From positions 1 through 36,536 of the forward strand of contig JALWYX010000071.1 of assembly GCA_027078415.1 (NCBI GenBank): a DNA stretch of 36,536 bases, in the 5' to 3' direction. The notes under the pieces were generated by a model. That model saw only the letters and a list, made by a program, of their open reading frames with translations. It was not told the DNA's origin and searched no databases. The position numbers and the translations under genes are program-made. Positions 1-8,627 of this stretch are shown in pieces. Position 1 is the first letter of the stretch; each line of letters starts with the position of its first letter. This DNA is from Thermoanaerobaculia bacterium. Its GTDB lineage: Bacteria; Acidobacteriota; Thermoanaerobaculia; JALWYX01.

Positions 1-624
1 CTTATAGATACTGGTGGGATAGGAGGTGGGAAAAAGGTGGCTAGCATTTTATCTAGTTACGGTATAAGAGAAGTAGATTATGTGATCATTACTCATCATC
101 ATCTAGATCACTGTGAAGGTCTTTTGGAGCTAGACAATAGGTTAAAAATAAATAAACTACTGGTTTCTTCGCCCGGAATTTGTAACTACTACCTAAGGTC
201 AAACGTTTTTGACATAGTTAATGCAGGTGAAAGTTTAGAGATAGGAGAAGCTAAAATCGATTTTTTATGGCCTGTTGAAGTCTCCACTTTAGGTGTTAAT
301 AGTAACTCTTTGGTTTTCAAACTTTATTTTAAAGGTAAAAGCTTCCTTTTTACAGGCGATATATCTGTAAAGGAGGAAAAGAAACTGGTTCTTATGTATA
401 GAGAAAAGCTAAAAAGTCATTTTCTCAAGTCTCCTCATCATGGTAGTAAGGGTTCAAATTCTTTAGTTTTCTTATCTTACGTTTCCCCGTCGGTAACTGT
501 AATTTCTGCTCGTAGTTTTAGTTCGTCTGTTGTTAGAAAATTACTGCAGTTTGGAGAGGTTATAAGAGTCAATGGGTTGAGTGTTTATACGTTGAAAGAA
601 GAGCAACTCCTAAGAGAGCTATAA
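1..624 (+). CDS. comEC: ComEC/Rec2-type metallo-beta-lactamase domain, C-terminal end of a partial gene
   Basis: The reading frame is open from the first base of the window (it begins Leu-Ile-Asp-Thr-Gly-Gly), so the gene starts upstream and only about 207 C-terminal codons are visible; the GTG at 37 is an internal codon, not a start. The visible part is a metallo-beta-lactamase fold: the HHHLDH metal motif at bases 91-111, a TGD motif near 355 and the PHHGSKGS motif near 433. This trio is typical of the C-terminal domain of ComEC, the inner-membrane channel for DNA uptake in natural transformation. The membrane competence domain itself lies outside the window, so a free-standing hydrolase of the same family is possible. 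The 3' end overlaps the convergent MFS gene by 56 bases. Confidence 0.8.
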   Translation, partial: LIDTGGIGGGKKVASILSSYGIREVDYVIITHHHLDHCEGLLELDNRLKINKLLVSSPGICNYYLRSNVFDIVNAGESLEIGEAKIDFLWPVEVSTLGVNSNSLVFKLYFKGKSFLFTGDISVKEEKKLVLMYREKLKSHFLKSPHHGSKGSNSLVFLSYVSPSVTVISARSFSSSVVRKLLQFGEVIRVNGLSVYTLKEEQLLREL

Positions 625-1723
625 ATGCTATAAGGATAAAAGCTATAAAACTCCCATATTTATACCACAATGCACCTAAGAGCAAATTGGATAAAAATTT
701 GCCTCCCGAGGTAGCTAGGTTATAGCCTCCTAAAGATGCTCCCTTACTTGTTTTTTTCTCCATATCCAAGTAGAGAGCCTTTTCAGGTCCTTCTAAGGCT
801 CCTGTTGTTAAAGCTAAAAGGAGGTATGCAGGAACAATAAAAATGTTGGATGATACAAAAACTATTAACATGATAGAAGTTGTACTCCAACATAATATTG
901 TGAATTTTTTTAATCCCAAGCTGTTTGCTATTTTACCGCTTGGTATGCTTGCTATAGATTGTAGAGTGTTAAAGATTGACCATAGAATTGCGGTCTTGAT
1001 AGGAGATATACCGGAGTATGATGCAAGATAAGTTATTAGAAACATTTCACTAGCTTTTGAGAACGAAAACAGAAAATAGGGTAAGGAGTGTTTGCTTAAA
1101 GAGAGTTCTATATTTTTGACTTTAATTCCTTTTATCTCTTTTATCGATGTGATTGCTATTATTACTCCTAGTAATCCTGGAATCGAAGATATAAGAAAGA
1201 TCGTTCTAAAGTCTGTTTCTAAAAACAGTAGATAAGCTCCTATAAGTGGCCCTATAGCTGCACCCATATGGTCCAGTCCCCTGTGAAATGAGAAAGCGTA
1301 ACTGCGTAGCTGCTTGGGAGTGGTGTACGCTATAAGGGCGTCTCGTGGGGCAGTTCTTAAAGCTTTACCTATTCTGTCAAATATTCTAAACGTTATAAGT
1401 TTCCCTATCGAATCTACGAAATAGAAAGATATTTTAGCTATAGTGGAAATTGAGTACCCTGAAACCACAAAAGGTTTACGTGCGTCCCATTTGTCGCTTA
1501 TTACTCCAGCGTAACCTTTGAAAACTGTTAAAAATAAGATAGCAAAAGCTTCCATTATGCCTATAACTAGAGGAGGAGATTCGAGTTCATATGCTATAAA
1601 TAGAGGTATTATAGGATATATCATTTCCGACGATATATCTTGAAAGAACGATACAGCTCCTAGGACTTTCACTTCCTTGGGAAGGGATTTACCCGTATAG
1701 ATTGGTATAATTTTCTTAAACAT
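569..1723 (-). CDS. Major facilitator superfamily transporter
   Basis: A 384-residue, strongly hydrophobic protein consistent with the 12 membrane segments of an MFS carrier. The loop with Asp-Arg-Ile-Gly-Lys-Ala-Leu-Arg-Thr-Ala-Pro-Arg-Asp-Ala around residues 115-128 is a signature of a group of uncharacterised MFS permeases related to drug or small-molecule exporters, and the SDKWDARKP stretch near residue 75 is the usual MFS loop 2-3 motif. The substrate cannot be told from sequence. It is transcribed alone, convergent with the comEC-like gene, and its last 56 bases lie antisense to that gene's 3' end. I see no clear ribosome binding site ahead of the ATG. Confidence 0.85.
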   Translation of the reverse strand: MFKKIIPIYTGKSLPKEVKVLGAVSFFQDISSEMIYPIIPLFIAYELESPPLVIGIMEAFAILFLTVFKGYAGVISDKWDARKPFVVSGYSISTIAKISFYFVDSIGKLITFRIFDRIGKALRTAPRDALIAYTTPKQLRSYAFSFHRGLDHMGAAIGPLIGAYLLFLETDFRTIFLISSIPGLLGVIIAITSIKEIKGIKVKNIELSLSKHSLPYFLFSFSKASEMFLITYLASYSGISPIKTAILWSIFNTLQSIASIPSGKIANSLGLKKFTILCWSTTSIMLIVFVSSNIFIVPAYLLLALTTGALEGPEKALYLDMEKKTSKGASLGGYNLATSGGKFLSNLLLGALWYKYGSFIAFILIAFIALLGVALLSTYKHSTH

Positions 1724-1742
1724 TGAAGAGAAAGTTTTGAAT

Positions 1743-1748
1743 ATTATA
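1743..1748 (-). promoter_or_regulatory. Possible -10 box for the MFS gene
   Basis: The minus strand reads TATAAT here, 19 bases before the MFS start codon, a plausible -10 hexamer with a very short leader. No convincing -35 hexamer lies 16-18 bases upstream, so this is tentative. Confidence 0.3.
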
Positions 1749-1858
1749 CTAAAGCTGTATTGTGATGCAGGTGCTTAATTTGAATTAAAAATGGTTGTTT
1801 AATGTTAGTTATTGGATAAGAATTGTTTTTTGATAAGTTAGAGTCAAAAGTAATTGTT

Positions 1859-2515
1859 ATGAGAAAGTTTACCTTTACCGTTTTTCTATTTGGGTATGTT
1901 TTTTATTTAAATGCAGATCTTGTTGTTATGAGGAGTGGCCATTATTTAAAAGTGGATAGGTATCTTCTAAAGGGTGATAAGATAGAGCTTTATCTAAAAA
2001 GCGGTGGTTCTATAGTTGTACCTGTTTTAAAGGTGGAGAGAATAGTGGACGATTATAGAGATACTAATCCTGTTAAGGTGATCGATTTTGATTTAGATTT
2101 TAGGGAGAGTGAACTTCCTCTAGGTGTGCCTTATGAGGAAGAGATAGTGAGTACAGCTAGGAAGTATGGAATTTCTGCTAAGTTTGTAGCTGCTATAATA
2201 GAGATTGAATCATCTTTTAACCCATCTGCTATATCTCCTAAGGGTGCTATTGGACTTATGCAAGTAATGCCTGCTACTGCTGAGCGATTTGGGGTTCCTT
2301 CAAGTTATCTTTTAGATGTCAGGTGGAACCTAGAAGCGGGGGTTAGATATTTAAGGTACCTTAGGAAGTTGTTTGGTGACAGTGTGATAGAGATTTTGGC
2401 ATCTTATAACGCTGGGGAAGGTAACGTACTTAGATACAGAGGTGTGCCACCGTTTCAGGAAACAAAACGTTACGTTGATATGATAATATATAAACTGAGT
2501 GACAGAGAGAGGTAA
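1859..2515 (+). CDS. Secreted lytic transglycosylase (SLT domain)
   Basis: Cleaves peptidoglycan glycan strands in the periplasm. I prefer the ATG at 1859 because it gives a clean signal peptide: Met-Arg-Lys, a hydrophobic run, then Leu-Asn-Ala cleavage near residue 19. A TTG at 1823 in the same frame would add 12 residues and spoil that layout. A short beta-rich region (residues about 20-65) of the type often preceding SLT domains comes first. The SLT domain follows, with catalytic Glu in IIEIESSFNP, the GLMQVMPATA motif and the ASYNAGEGNV motif near the C terminus. Length (218 residues) fits family 1 enzymes. It is the first gene of the run leading into nuoBCDI, with only 3 bases before the next gene. 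Confidence 0.88.
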   Translation: MRKFTFTVFLFGYVFYLNADLVVMRSGHYLKVDRYLLKGDKIELYLKSGGSIVVPVLKVERIVDDYRDTNPVKVIDFDLDFRESELPLGVPYEEEIVSTARKYGISAKFVAAIIEIESSFNPSAISPKGAIGLMQVMPATAERFGVPSSYLLDVRWNLEAGVRYLRYLRKLFGDSVIEILASYNAGEGNVLRYRGVPPFQETKRYVDMIIYKLSDRER

Positions 2516-2518
2516 GAT

Positions 2519-2929
2519 ATGTCGAGATTATCTGCTTGGAGAGAGAGTTTAAAGGCAGCTTTTAGGGCTGAAGCTGAATCTGCTGCTCTTTTTAGAGCTT
2601 TTGCTGAGAAGGCTCGTAAAGAGGGAAAAGAGAATTTAGCTAGAGCTCTTGAGGATATAGCGTCTTCAAAAGATGCTCTTGCAGCTTCGCTGCTTGATAA
2701 ATCGGGACGTATTAACGATAGTTACAGCAATCTGAAAGAACTGATAGCTATGGAGCAGTACGAGATCGATTTGCTATATCCTAGGTTGGCAGATTTTTGT
2801 GTAGAGGATGGAAGAGAAGATTTGGTAGATTATCTTTCAGGGATTAGAGAGAAGCATAAAAAGGTGGTTGATCAACTGGATAATTTGATTGAGAAGCTAG
2901 AAGAGTCTCCTAAAGATATTAAGGTTTAG
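2519..2929 (+). CDS. Rubrerythrin-like four-helix protein lacking most metal ligands
   Basis: A 136-residue, all-helical protein. The first half (Glu-rich helix, then AFAEKARKEG and a second helix) and the second half (MEQYEIDLLYPRLADF, then a charged helix) follow the four-helix plan of rubrerythrin/ferritin-like proteins. The second helix, where the family has Glu-x-x-His, reads SSKDALA here, and the fourth has REKH with no Glu three residues before the His. A normal di-iron centre is therefore unlikely, and there is no rubredoxin domain. The start has a GAGAGAGG ribosome site inside the end of the preceding gene, and nuoB follows after 9 bases. Position suggests a role linked to complex I, but function is unknown. 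The family assignment is by pattern only. Confidence 0.6.
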   Translation: MSRLSAWRESLKAAFRAEAESAALFRAFAEKARKEGKENLARALEDIASSKDALAASLLDKSGRINDSYSNLKELIAMEQYEIDLLYPRLADFCVEDGREDLVDYLSGIREKHKKVVDQLDNLIEKLEESPKDIKV

Positions 2930-2938
2930 GATATTACT

Positions 2939-3442
2939 ATGGTTAAAGAAAACGAATTAACTAGTCCTTCGTGGATTACTTCTAAGTTGGAAGTTATAGA
3001 GAAATGGGCTAGATCGCGGTCATTTTGGCCGCTGCCGTTTGGAACTGCGTGTTGTGCGATAGAGTACATGGGTGTTGTTTCTTCTCACTATGACGTTGCT
3101 CGTTTTGGTTATGAGGTTGTACGTTTTTCTCCTAGGCAGAGTGATTTACTTATAGTGGCAGGTACTATAACTGATAAAATGGCTCCTGTCTTAAGAAAGA
3201 TATATGAACAGATGCCTGATCCCAAGTGGGTTATATCTATGGGAGCTTGTGCGTCTTCTGGGGGATTTTATAGAGCTTATCATGTTGTGCAGGGTATAGA
3301 TGAAATTATACCGGTCGATGTTTATGTCCCTGGATGCCCGCCGTCTCCGGAAGGTTTAATCTTTGGAATACTTCAGTTGAAAGAATTGATAAAGCGAGGA
3401 AGGGATAGATATTCTAGAAAAGCGGAAGTTTCAGATGGATAA
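2939..3442 (+). CDS. nuoB: NADH-quinone oxidoreductase subunit B (complex I, N2 cluster)
   Basis: NuoB carries the terminal [4Fe-4S] cluster N2, which passes electrons to quinone at the junction of the peripheral and membrane arms. All four cluster ligands are visible: adjacent Cys38-Cys39 in [11 protein letters not shown], Cys104 in [10 protein letters not shown] and Cys133 in [10 protein letters not shown]. The length of 167 residues is normal for the family. The last 8 bases overlap the start of nuoCD, which implies translational coupling. No nuoA precedes it; the usual neighbour is replaced by the rubrerythrin-like gene. Confidence 0.96.
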   Translation: MVKENELTSPSWITSKLEVIEKWARSRSFWPLPFGTACCAIEYMGVVSSHYDVARFGYEVVRFSPRQSDLLIVAGTITDKMAPVLRKIYEQMPDPKWVISMGACASSGGFYRAYHVVQGIDEIIPVDVYVPGCPPSPEGLIFGILQLKELIKRGRDRYSRKAEVSDG

Positions 3443-5120
3443 GAAGTTACCTGTCTGGGTTAGAGCTCAAGATAATTACGCAGGTAAAGTGGAATTGGAA
3501 CACGACGTCGATATTCCTACTTGGATAGTAGATTCTTCTGTTTCTAAGGAGTTGTTAAGTGATCTTTATAGAGAAGAAAAATTTGATATGCTGCTTGATT
3601 TATGCGGTGTAGATTATCCGGGTAGAGAAAAAAGATTTGATGTAGTGTATCATCTCTATTCGTTCTCTACGGGGAAGCGTTTGAGAGTGAAGGTTCCTGT
3701 ATCTGAAGATAGATGTGAAGTTGACTCTGTGGTTGATATATGGAAAGCGGCTGATTGGTTTGAACGAGAAGCTTATGATATGTTTGGTATAAAATTCAAG
3801 GGACATCCAGCTTTGCGGAGGATATTGACTCACGAAGGTTTTGTTGGGCATCCGCTGCGTAAAGATTACGACCCAGGAAAGAGATGGCAGCTTGAGGAAG
3901 ATAAGATATATAAGCCGGTTTTTCTTAATTTGCCCCCAGAAGAGGACTCTATGTTCGAGCGGATGACCATTAATATAGGTCCATCTCATCCAGCTATGCA
4001 TGGTACTTTTAGATTGATGGCTGTTTTGGAAGGAGAAGTGATAGTAGATAGTGATGTAGAGATAGGGTATCTTCATCGTTGTTTTGAGAAGATGGCCGAG
4101 ACCCATCCGTGGCAACAAGTTGTACCGTATACCGATCGTCTGAACTACTGTTCTGCTTTTATTAACAACGTTGCATATTGCAAAACTGTGGAAGATATGC
4201 TTGGTCTGGAACTTCCTCCAAAAGCTATTTGGGGACGTATGGTTCTTATGGAGTTATCAAGAATAATGGACCATTGTGTTTGCAACGGGACAACGCTTGT
4301 AGACGTAGGTGCCCTTACCAATTTTTGGTATTTCTTTGAAATAAGAGAGGAGATATACTCTTTGCTGACCAAGTGTTTTGGTTCTAGGTTGACTGTAGCT
4401 GGATGTAGAATAGGAGGTTTCCAACACGATCTGCCGCCCGATTTTATAGATCTATGCAAACATTTGTTGGAGATAATCCCTCCTCTTATAGAGGATATAG
4501 ATAAACTCGTTACGCACAATAGAATATGGTTGGACAGGTCGGTGGGAATATCGGCTATATCTGGGAAAGAGGCTATAAATTGGGGTTGGACAGGGCCTTG
4601 TTTGCGAGCTAGTGGGGTACAATTTGATTTGCGGAAGAACGAACCTTACTACTGGTACGATAAAGTAGACTTCGATATCCCTGTATTCTACGGAGGCGAC
4701 GTTTATGATCGCTATAGAGTTAGAATGGCGGAGATCAAAGAATCGCTTAAGATAGTAAGGCAGCTGGTAGAGCAAGGAATTCCTGACGGACCGTATGCTG
4801 TAGATGATTATCATGTAATGTTGCCTCCGAAGGATATGGTCTATAATCAAATGGAGTCGATGATATACCATTTCAAATTGATATTTGAAGGTATGAGAGT
4901 TCCCCCAGGAGAACGTTACGGTTACCTGGAAGGTGCTAACGGTGAGTTAGGTTTTTATATAGTTAGTGATGGTTCTCCAAATCCTTACAGGATTAAAGTC
5001 AGACCGCCATGTTTTCCTATTTTCTCTACATTTTCACGTTTGATTAGAAATCAAACGGTTGCGGATGCTATTATCACTTTAGGTGGGTTGAATATTATAG
5101 CAGGGGAGTTGGAAAGATGA
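3435..5120 (+). CDS. nuoCD: Fused NADH-quinone oxidoreductase subunits C and D
   Basis: A natural NuoC-NuoD fusion of 561 residues. Residues about 1-160 are NuoC, with the conserved [14 protein letters not shown] stretch (residues 106-119) and the GHPLRKDY motif (138-145). Residues about 177-561 are NuoD, starting with the [10 protein letters not shown] motif whose His residues (185 and 189) belong to the quinone-binding region beside cluster N2. The C terminus ends in GELER, close to the usual GE-x-DR ending. NuoCD helps form the quinone pocket and connects the Fe-S chain to the membrane arm. Its start overlaps nuoB by 8 bases and its stop overlaps nuoI by 4 (ATGA). CD fusions are known in several proteobacteria and other phyla. 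Confidence 0.95.
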   Translation: MDKKLPVWVRAQDNYAGKVELEHDVDIPTWIVDSSVSKELLSDLYREEKFDMLLDLCGVDYPGREKRFDVVYHLYSFSTGKRLRVKVPVSEDRCEVDSVVDIWKAADWFEREAYDMFGIKFKGHPALRRILTHEGFVGHPLRKDYDPGKRWQLEEDKIYKPVFLNLPPEEDSMFERMTINIGPSHPAMHGTFRLMAVLEGEVIVDSDVEIGYLHRCFEKMAETHPWQQVVPYTDRLNYCSAFINNVAYCKTVEDMLGLELPPKAIWGRMVLMELSRIMDHCVCNGTTLVDVGALTNFWYFFEIREEIYSLLTKCFGSRLTVAGCRIGGFQHDLPPDFIDLCKHLLEIIPPLIEDIDKLVTHNRIWLDRSVGISAISGKEAINWGWTGPCLRASGVQFDLRKNEPYYWYDKVDFDIPVFYGGDVYDRYRVRMAEIKESLKIVRQLVEQGIPDGPYAVDDYHVMLPPKDMVYNQMESMIYHFKLIFEGMRVPPGERYGYLEGANGELGFYIVSDGSPNPYRIKVRPPCFPIFSTFSRLIRNQTVADAIITLGGLNIIAGELER

Positions 5121-5689
5121 GGATTCCGGATAAAACTAAACCTTATAGATACAGTTTGTGGGAAAAGTTGTATCTGCCTGCTATTTTTAGTGGGCTTAAA
5201 GTCACTATATCTCATTTCTTTAAGAATATTAGAAAGAGCCCTTTTACTATTGAGTATCCTGAGAAAAGGCGTGATTATGGTAATAGGTACAGGGGTTATC
5301 ACATATTAACTACTAGGCCGGACGGTTCCCTAAAATGTGTAGCGTGCTATATGTGTGCAACTGCGTGTCCTGCTCAATGTATACATATAGAAGCTGCGGA
5401 GCATCCTGACCCTAACGTGGAGAAATATCCTGTTGTGTACGAAATAGATATGTTGCGATGCGTTTTTTGTGGTTATTGTGTAGATGCATGTCCGGAGAAT
5501 GCAATTATTATGAGTAATACCTATGATATGGCTTATTTTTCACGCAAAGATTCGATTGCTGGTATAGATGATTTGCGTAAACCCTTTACAGTATCCCAAG
5601 AATGGTTGGGATATAGGCCTTATTTCCCAGAAGAGAGAAAGGTTGACCTTGTAAAGATGGCTAAGGAGAGAGGGCCGGTCGCAGCGTAA
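5117..5689 (+). CDS. nuoI: NADH-quinone oxidoreductase subunit I (two [4Fe-4S] clusters)
   Basis: An 8Fe ferredoxin-type subunit of complex I. Two complete cluster motifs are visible, Cys74/77/80/84 and Cys115/118/121/125, each followed by Pro. These bind clusters N6a and N6b, which relay electrons towards N2. An N-terminal stretch ([15 protein letters not shown]) matches the family's membrane-surface helix, and the TIEYPEKRR motif is typical. It starts within the nuoCD stop codon (ATGA). In most nuo operons nuoH stands between nuoD and nuoI; here it is absent, and korA follows 5 bases after the nuoI stop. Confidence 0.95.
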   Translation: MRIPDKTKPYRYSLWEKLYLPAIFSGLKVTISHFFKNIRKSPFTIEYPEKRRDYGNRYRGYHILTTRPDGSLKCVACYMCATACPAQCIHIEAAEHPDPNVEKYPVVYEIDMLRCVFCGYCVDACPENAIIMSNTYDMAYFSRKDSIAGIDDLRKPFTVSQEWLGYRPYFPEERKVDLVKMAKERGPVAA

Positions 5690-5694
5690 GAGAT

Positions 5695-7533
5695 ATGAAA
5701 GAAGCGAAGAGAGAAGTAGTAATACGGTTTGCTGGTGACAGCGGGGATGGTATACAGTTAGCAGGTACCAAGTTTACAGAAGCATCTGCTTTTGCGGGTA
5801 ATGATTTCTCTACCTTTCCAGACTATCCTGCTGAAATTAGAGCACCAGCTGGTACTATAGCAGGGGTTTCAGCTTTTCAAATTAGGATAGCTGATCATGA
5901 TATCCATACTCCTGGTGATCAACCAGAAGTATTGGTAGTTATGAATCCTGCAGCTCTTAAGAAAAATTTACTCGATCTTGCAAAAGGTGGAATAATCATA
6001 GCAAACACTTATGAATTTACCCCTAGAAATTTAAAAAAAGCGGGTTTTGATTCTAACCCTCTAGAAGATGGGTCGTTAGAAGGATATAGAGTGATAGCTG
6101 TGGATATAACCTCTATGACACGTGAAGCGTTGAAAGATCTACCTTTGGATACTCGTAGTAAAGACAGGTGTAAGAATTTTTTTGCTTTAGGTATATGTTA
6201 CTGGATGTTTACGCGGCCTCTTGAGCCTACTATTAACTGGATAAGAAAAAAGTTTGCTAATAGACCTGAGATAGCGGAGGCCAACGTAAAGGCTCTTAAA
6301 AGTGGTTATAATTTTGCTGATATAAGTGAGATATTCGATGCACGTTACGAAATAAGAGGAGCTACAGATCTTGAGCCTGGTGAGTATAGGGTAGTTAATG
6401 GAAATCATTCTCTTGCGATGGGTTTGATCGCAGCGTGTGAGAAAGCGGGTGTTTCTCTGTGTTACTGTTCCTATCCTATAACTCCTGCTAGCGATATTCT
6501 GCATTTCCTTGCTTCTATGAAAAATTATGGTGTTATCACTTTCCAAGCGGAAGATGAAATAGCGGCTGTGTGTGCTGCTATTGGTGCGTCTTACGCTGGG
6601 TCTATGGGTGTTTGTGGAACAAGCGGACCTGGATTAGCACTTAAAATGGAAGCGATCGGCTTGGCAGTTATGGCTGAGTTACCTCTGATTGTGATAGACG
6701 TTCAAAGAGCAGGACCTTCCACTGGTATGCCAACAAAAATGGAGCAGAGCGATCTTCTTCAGGCTCTTTTTGGACGTAACGGCGAAGCACCCGTGGTTGT
6801 AATAGCTCCTTCTTCACCAAGTAACGCTTTTGATATAGCTTACAAGGCGGTAGAAATAGCTTTAAGGTATATGGTTCCTGTTATAATTCTCTCTGACGGG
6901 TACTTAGCTAACAATGCTGAACCTTGGCTTATACCTCGTGAGGATACACTTCCAGATATTAAGGTAGAAACATTTGAAGGAAACGGAAAATTTTATCCCT
7001 ATATAAGAGATGAGAAAACGCTGGCACGTCCTAGAGTTATACCTGGTACTCCGGGATTAGAGCACAGAATAGGGGGACTCGAAAAAGAGGATATCACAGG
7101 TAACATCTCTTACGATCCTTTAAACCACGAAAAGATGGTTAGGTTAAGGGCTGAAAAGGTTGAAAGAGTCCAGGATATTATCCCTCCTATTGAGGTGGAT
7201 GGAGAAGATGAAGGAGATCTTCTGGTTTTGGGATGGGGAAGCAGTGAAGGTGCTATAATAGGAGGGGTTAATATGGTGAGAAGGGAAGGATATACAGTTT
7301 CTAGGGCGCATCTTAATTATTTGAATCCTTTCCCTCCCAACTTGAAAGAATTGCTTTCTCGCTTTAAAAGGGTTCTTATACCTGAGAATAATAGAGGCCA
7401 GCTGTCTCTTTTGATTAAAGGTAATTTCAATGCAAATGTAGTAACATACTCTAAAGTACAAGGTAAGCCCTTCTTTAGAATGGAGATTTATAGGAAATTA
7501 AAGGAATTGTTAAATGAAGAGTGCGCAGGTTAA
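5695..7533 (+). CDS. korA: 2-oxoacid:ferredoxin oxidoreductase, fused gamma-alpha subunit (KorA type)
   Basis: Large subunit of a two-subunit, CoA-dependent 2-oxoacid:ferredoxin oxidoreductase. Residues about 1-190 form the gamma domain (FAGDSGDGIQLAG near the start; PAEIRAPAGTIAG). Residues about 235-612 form the alpha domain with the YPITP motif at 260-264, which is involved in CoA and substrate handling in this family. The architecture matches KorA of the actinobacterial/archaeal two-subunit type, where 2-oxoglutarate is the usual substrate; pyruvate or branched-chain oxoacids cannot be excluded. The gene lies 5 bases after nuoI and overlaps korB by 20 bases. There is no separate ferredoxin-like delta subunit, so a soluble ferredoxin would carry electrons away. 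Confidence 0.93.
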   Translation: MKEAKREVVIRFAGDSGDGIQLAGTKFTEASAFAGNDFSTFPDYPAEIRAPAGTIAGVSAFQIRIADHDIHTPGDQPEVLVVMNPAALKKNLLDLAKGGIIIANTYEFTPRNLKKAGFDSNPLEDGSLEGYRVIAVDITSMTREALKDLPLDTRSKDRCKNFFALGICYWMFTRPLEPTINWIRKKFANRPEIAEANVKALKSGYNFADISEIFDARYEIRGATDLEPGEYRVVNGNHSLAMGLIAACEKAGVSLCYCSYPITPASDILHFLASMKNYGVITFQAEDEIAAVCAAIGASYAGSMGVCGTSGPGLALKMEAIGLAVMAELPLIVIDVQRAGPSTGMPTKMEQSDLLQALFGRNGEAPVVVIAPSSPSNAFDIAYKAVEIALRYMVPVIILSDGYLANNAEPWLIPREDTLPDIKVETFEGNGKFYPYIRDEKTLARPRVIPGTPGLEHRIGGLEKEDITGNISYDPLNHEKMVRLRAEKVERVQDIIPPIEVDGEDEGDLLVLGWGSSEGAIIGGVNMVRREGYTVSRAHLNYLNPFPPNLKELLSRFKRVLIPENNRGQLSLLIKGNFNANVVTYSKVQGKPFFRMEIYRKLKELLNEECAG

Positions 7534-8539
7534 ATGGAAGGAATACGCTTCCGATCAGGAAGTTAGATGGTGCCCTGGGTGTGGTGATTACGCTATATTA
7601 AAAGCTGTTCAGCAGGCGTTTGCTGATCTTGGGTTGTCTAAAGAAAAAGTTGTTATTGTCTCAGGTATAGGATGCTCTAGCCGTTTTCCTTACTATATGG
7701 CTACCTACGGTTTCCATACTATTCACGGTAGAGCGCCAGCTATAGCTACAGGAGTCAAGTTAGCCAATCCCGAACTGAGCGTGTGGGTAATTACTGGAGA
7801 CGGTGATGGACTTTCTATAGGTGGTAACCATTTGCTACACGCATGTAGAAGAAACGTCGACTTGAAGGTTATTCTTTTTAACAATCGTATTTATGGTTTA
7901 ACAAAAGGGCAGTACTCTCCTACATCTGTTGTAGGTACCAAAAGTAAATCTTCCCCTTTTGGATCTATTGATAGTCCTATTAATCCTATTCTCTTTGCTT
8001 TATCTGCAGGAGCTTCGTTTGTTGCTAGGAGTGTTGATATATTCCAGAAACACTTAAAGTCCATGCTCGTTGAAGCTGGTCGCCATAAAGGCTTAGCTTT
8101 TATAGAAGTGTATCAAAACTGTATTATATTTAACGATGGTACTTTTTCTGATGTGACAAGTAAGGAAGGTAAAAGGAAGAGAGTTCTATGGTTAGAGGAT
8201 GATTATCCTTTAACGTTTGACGAAGACGATTCTAAAGCTTTAACGTTTGATAGTGATTTAATGGATCTGAAAGTTACTGATGATAAAGATAAAGCTCTTG
8301 TTTGGAACAGCGATGGCAGGTACGATATCTTTGCGTATAAGTTAGCTCAGATTGATAATCCCACAGCTTTTGGTATTTTTAGGAAGATATGTAGACCCAC
8401 ATATGAGGAGCTTGTCAGAGAACAAATTTTTGCTCTTCAGAAGAGAAAGGGAGGTAAACCCACGTTATCCGAACTGTTTAACAGTGGGGAGAGGTGGCGG
8501 GTTTTGGGGGATGGTGTTATTAAGAAGCTAGTTAGATAG
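7514..8539 (+). CDS. korB: 2-oxoacid:ferredoxin oxidoreductase beta subunit (KorB type)
   Basis: Catalytic subunit binding thiamine diphosphate and one [4Fe-4S] cluster. Cluster Cys are visible at 20 and 23 (RWCPGCGDY), 54 (GIGCSSRF) and 203 (YQNCIIF), with spacing as in characterised archaeal two-subunit enzymes. The thiamine/Mg motif is GDGD at 95-98 with Asn123-Asn124. The SSRFPYYM, HTIHGRAPAIATG and YGLTKGQYSPTS stretches are highly characteristic of KorB. The start overlaps korA by 20 bases, with AAGGAA at 7501-7506 as ribosome site, so the two subunits are probably translationally coupled. The tail beyond about residue 220 is acidic and less conserved. Confidence 0.94.
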   Translation: MKSAQVKWKEYASDQEVRWCPGCGDYAILKAVQQAFADLGLSKEKVVIVSGIGCSSRFPYYMATYGFHTIHGRAPAIATGVKLANPELSVWVITGDGDGLSIGGNHLLHACRRNVDLKVILFNNRIYGLTKGQYSPTSVVGTKSKSSPFGSIDSPINPILFALSAGASFVARSVDIFQKHLKSMLVEAGRHKGLAFIEVYQNCIIFNDGTFSDVTSKEGKRKRVLWLEDDYPLTFDEDDSKALTFDSDLMDLKVTDDKDKALVWNSDGRYDIFAYKLAQIDNPTAFGIFRKICRPTYEELVREQIFALQKRKGGKPTLSELFNSGERWRVLGDGVIKKLVR

Positions 8540-8596
8540 GGTGGTTTCAGCTTGTTGTAATTTATCATAAAAGTGAAGGAAGTTGCTTTTTATAAG

Positions 8597-8627
8597 TTAC
8601 ACCCAACGTTATAGGGAGGAGGTGTAA
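8597..8627 (+). promoter_or_regulatory. Inverted repeat enclosing the ribosome binding site of leucine dehydrogenase
   Basis: TTACACC at 8597-8603 pairs perfectly with GGTGTAA at 8621-8627, the bases just before the ATG. The 17-base loop holds most of the strong AGGGAGGAGG ribosome site. The fold could modulate translation, but a 7-bp stem can arise by chance. Confidence 0.35.

Noticed and set aside
843-1031. Open frame of 62 codons on the plus strand inside the MFS gene
   Set aside because: It lies antisense to a well-supported coding region, has no ribosome site and no recognisable product. The same applies to the many other antisense frames across the nuo, kor, amidase, greA, bio and fad genes.
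1823-1858. TTG start extending the lytic transglycosylase upstream
   Set aside because: It would place 12 charged residues before the signal peptide; the ATG at 1859 gives a standard secretion signal.
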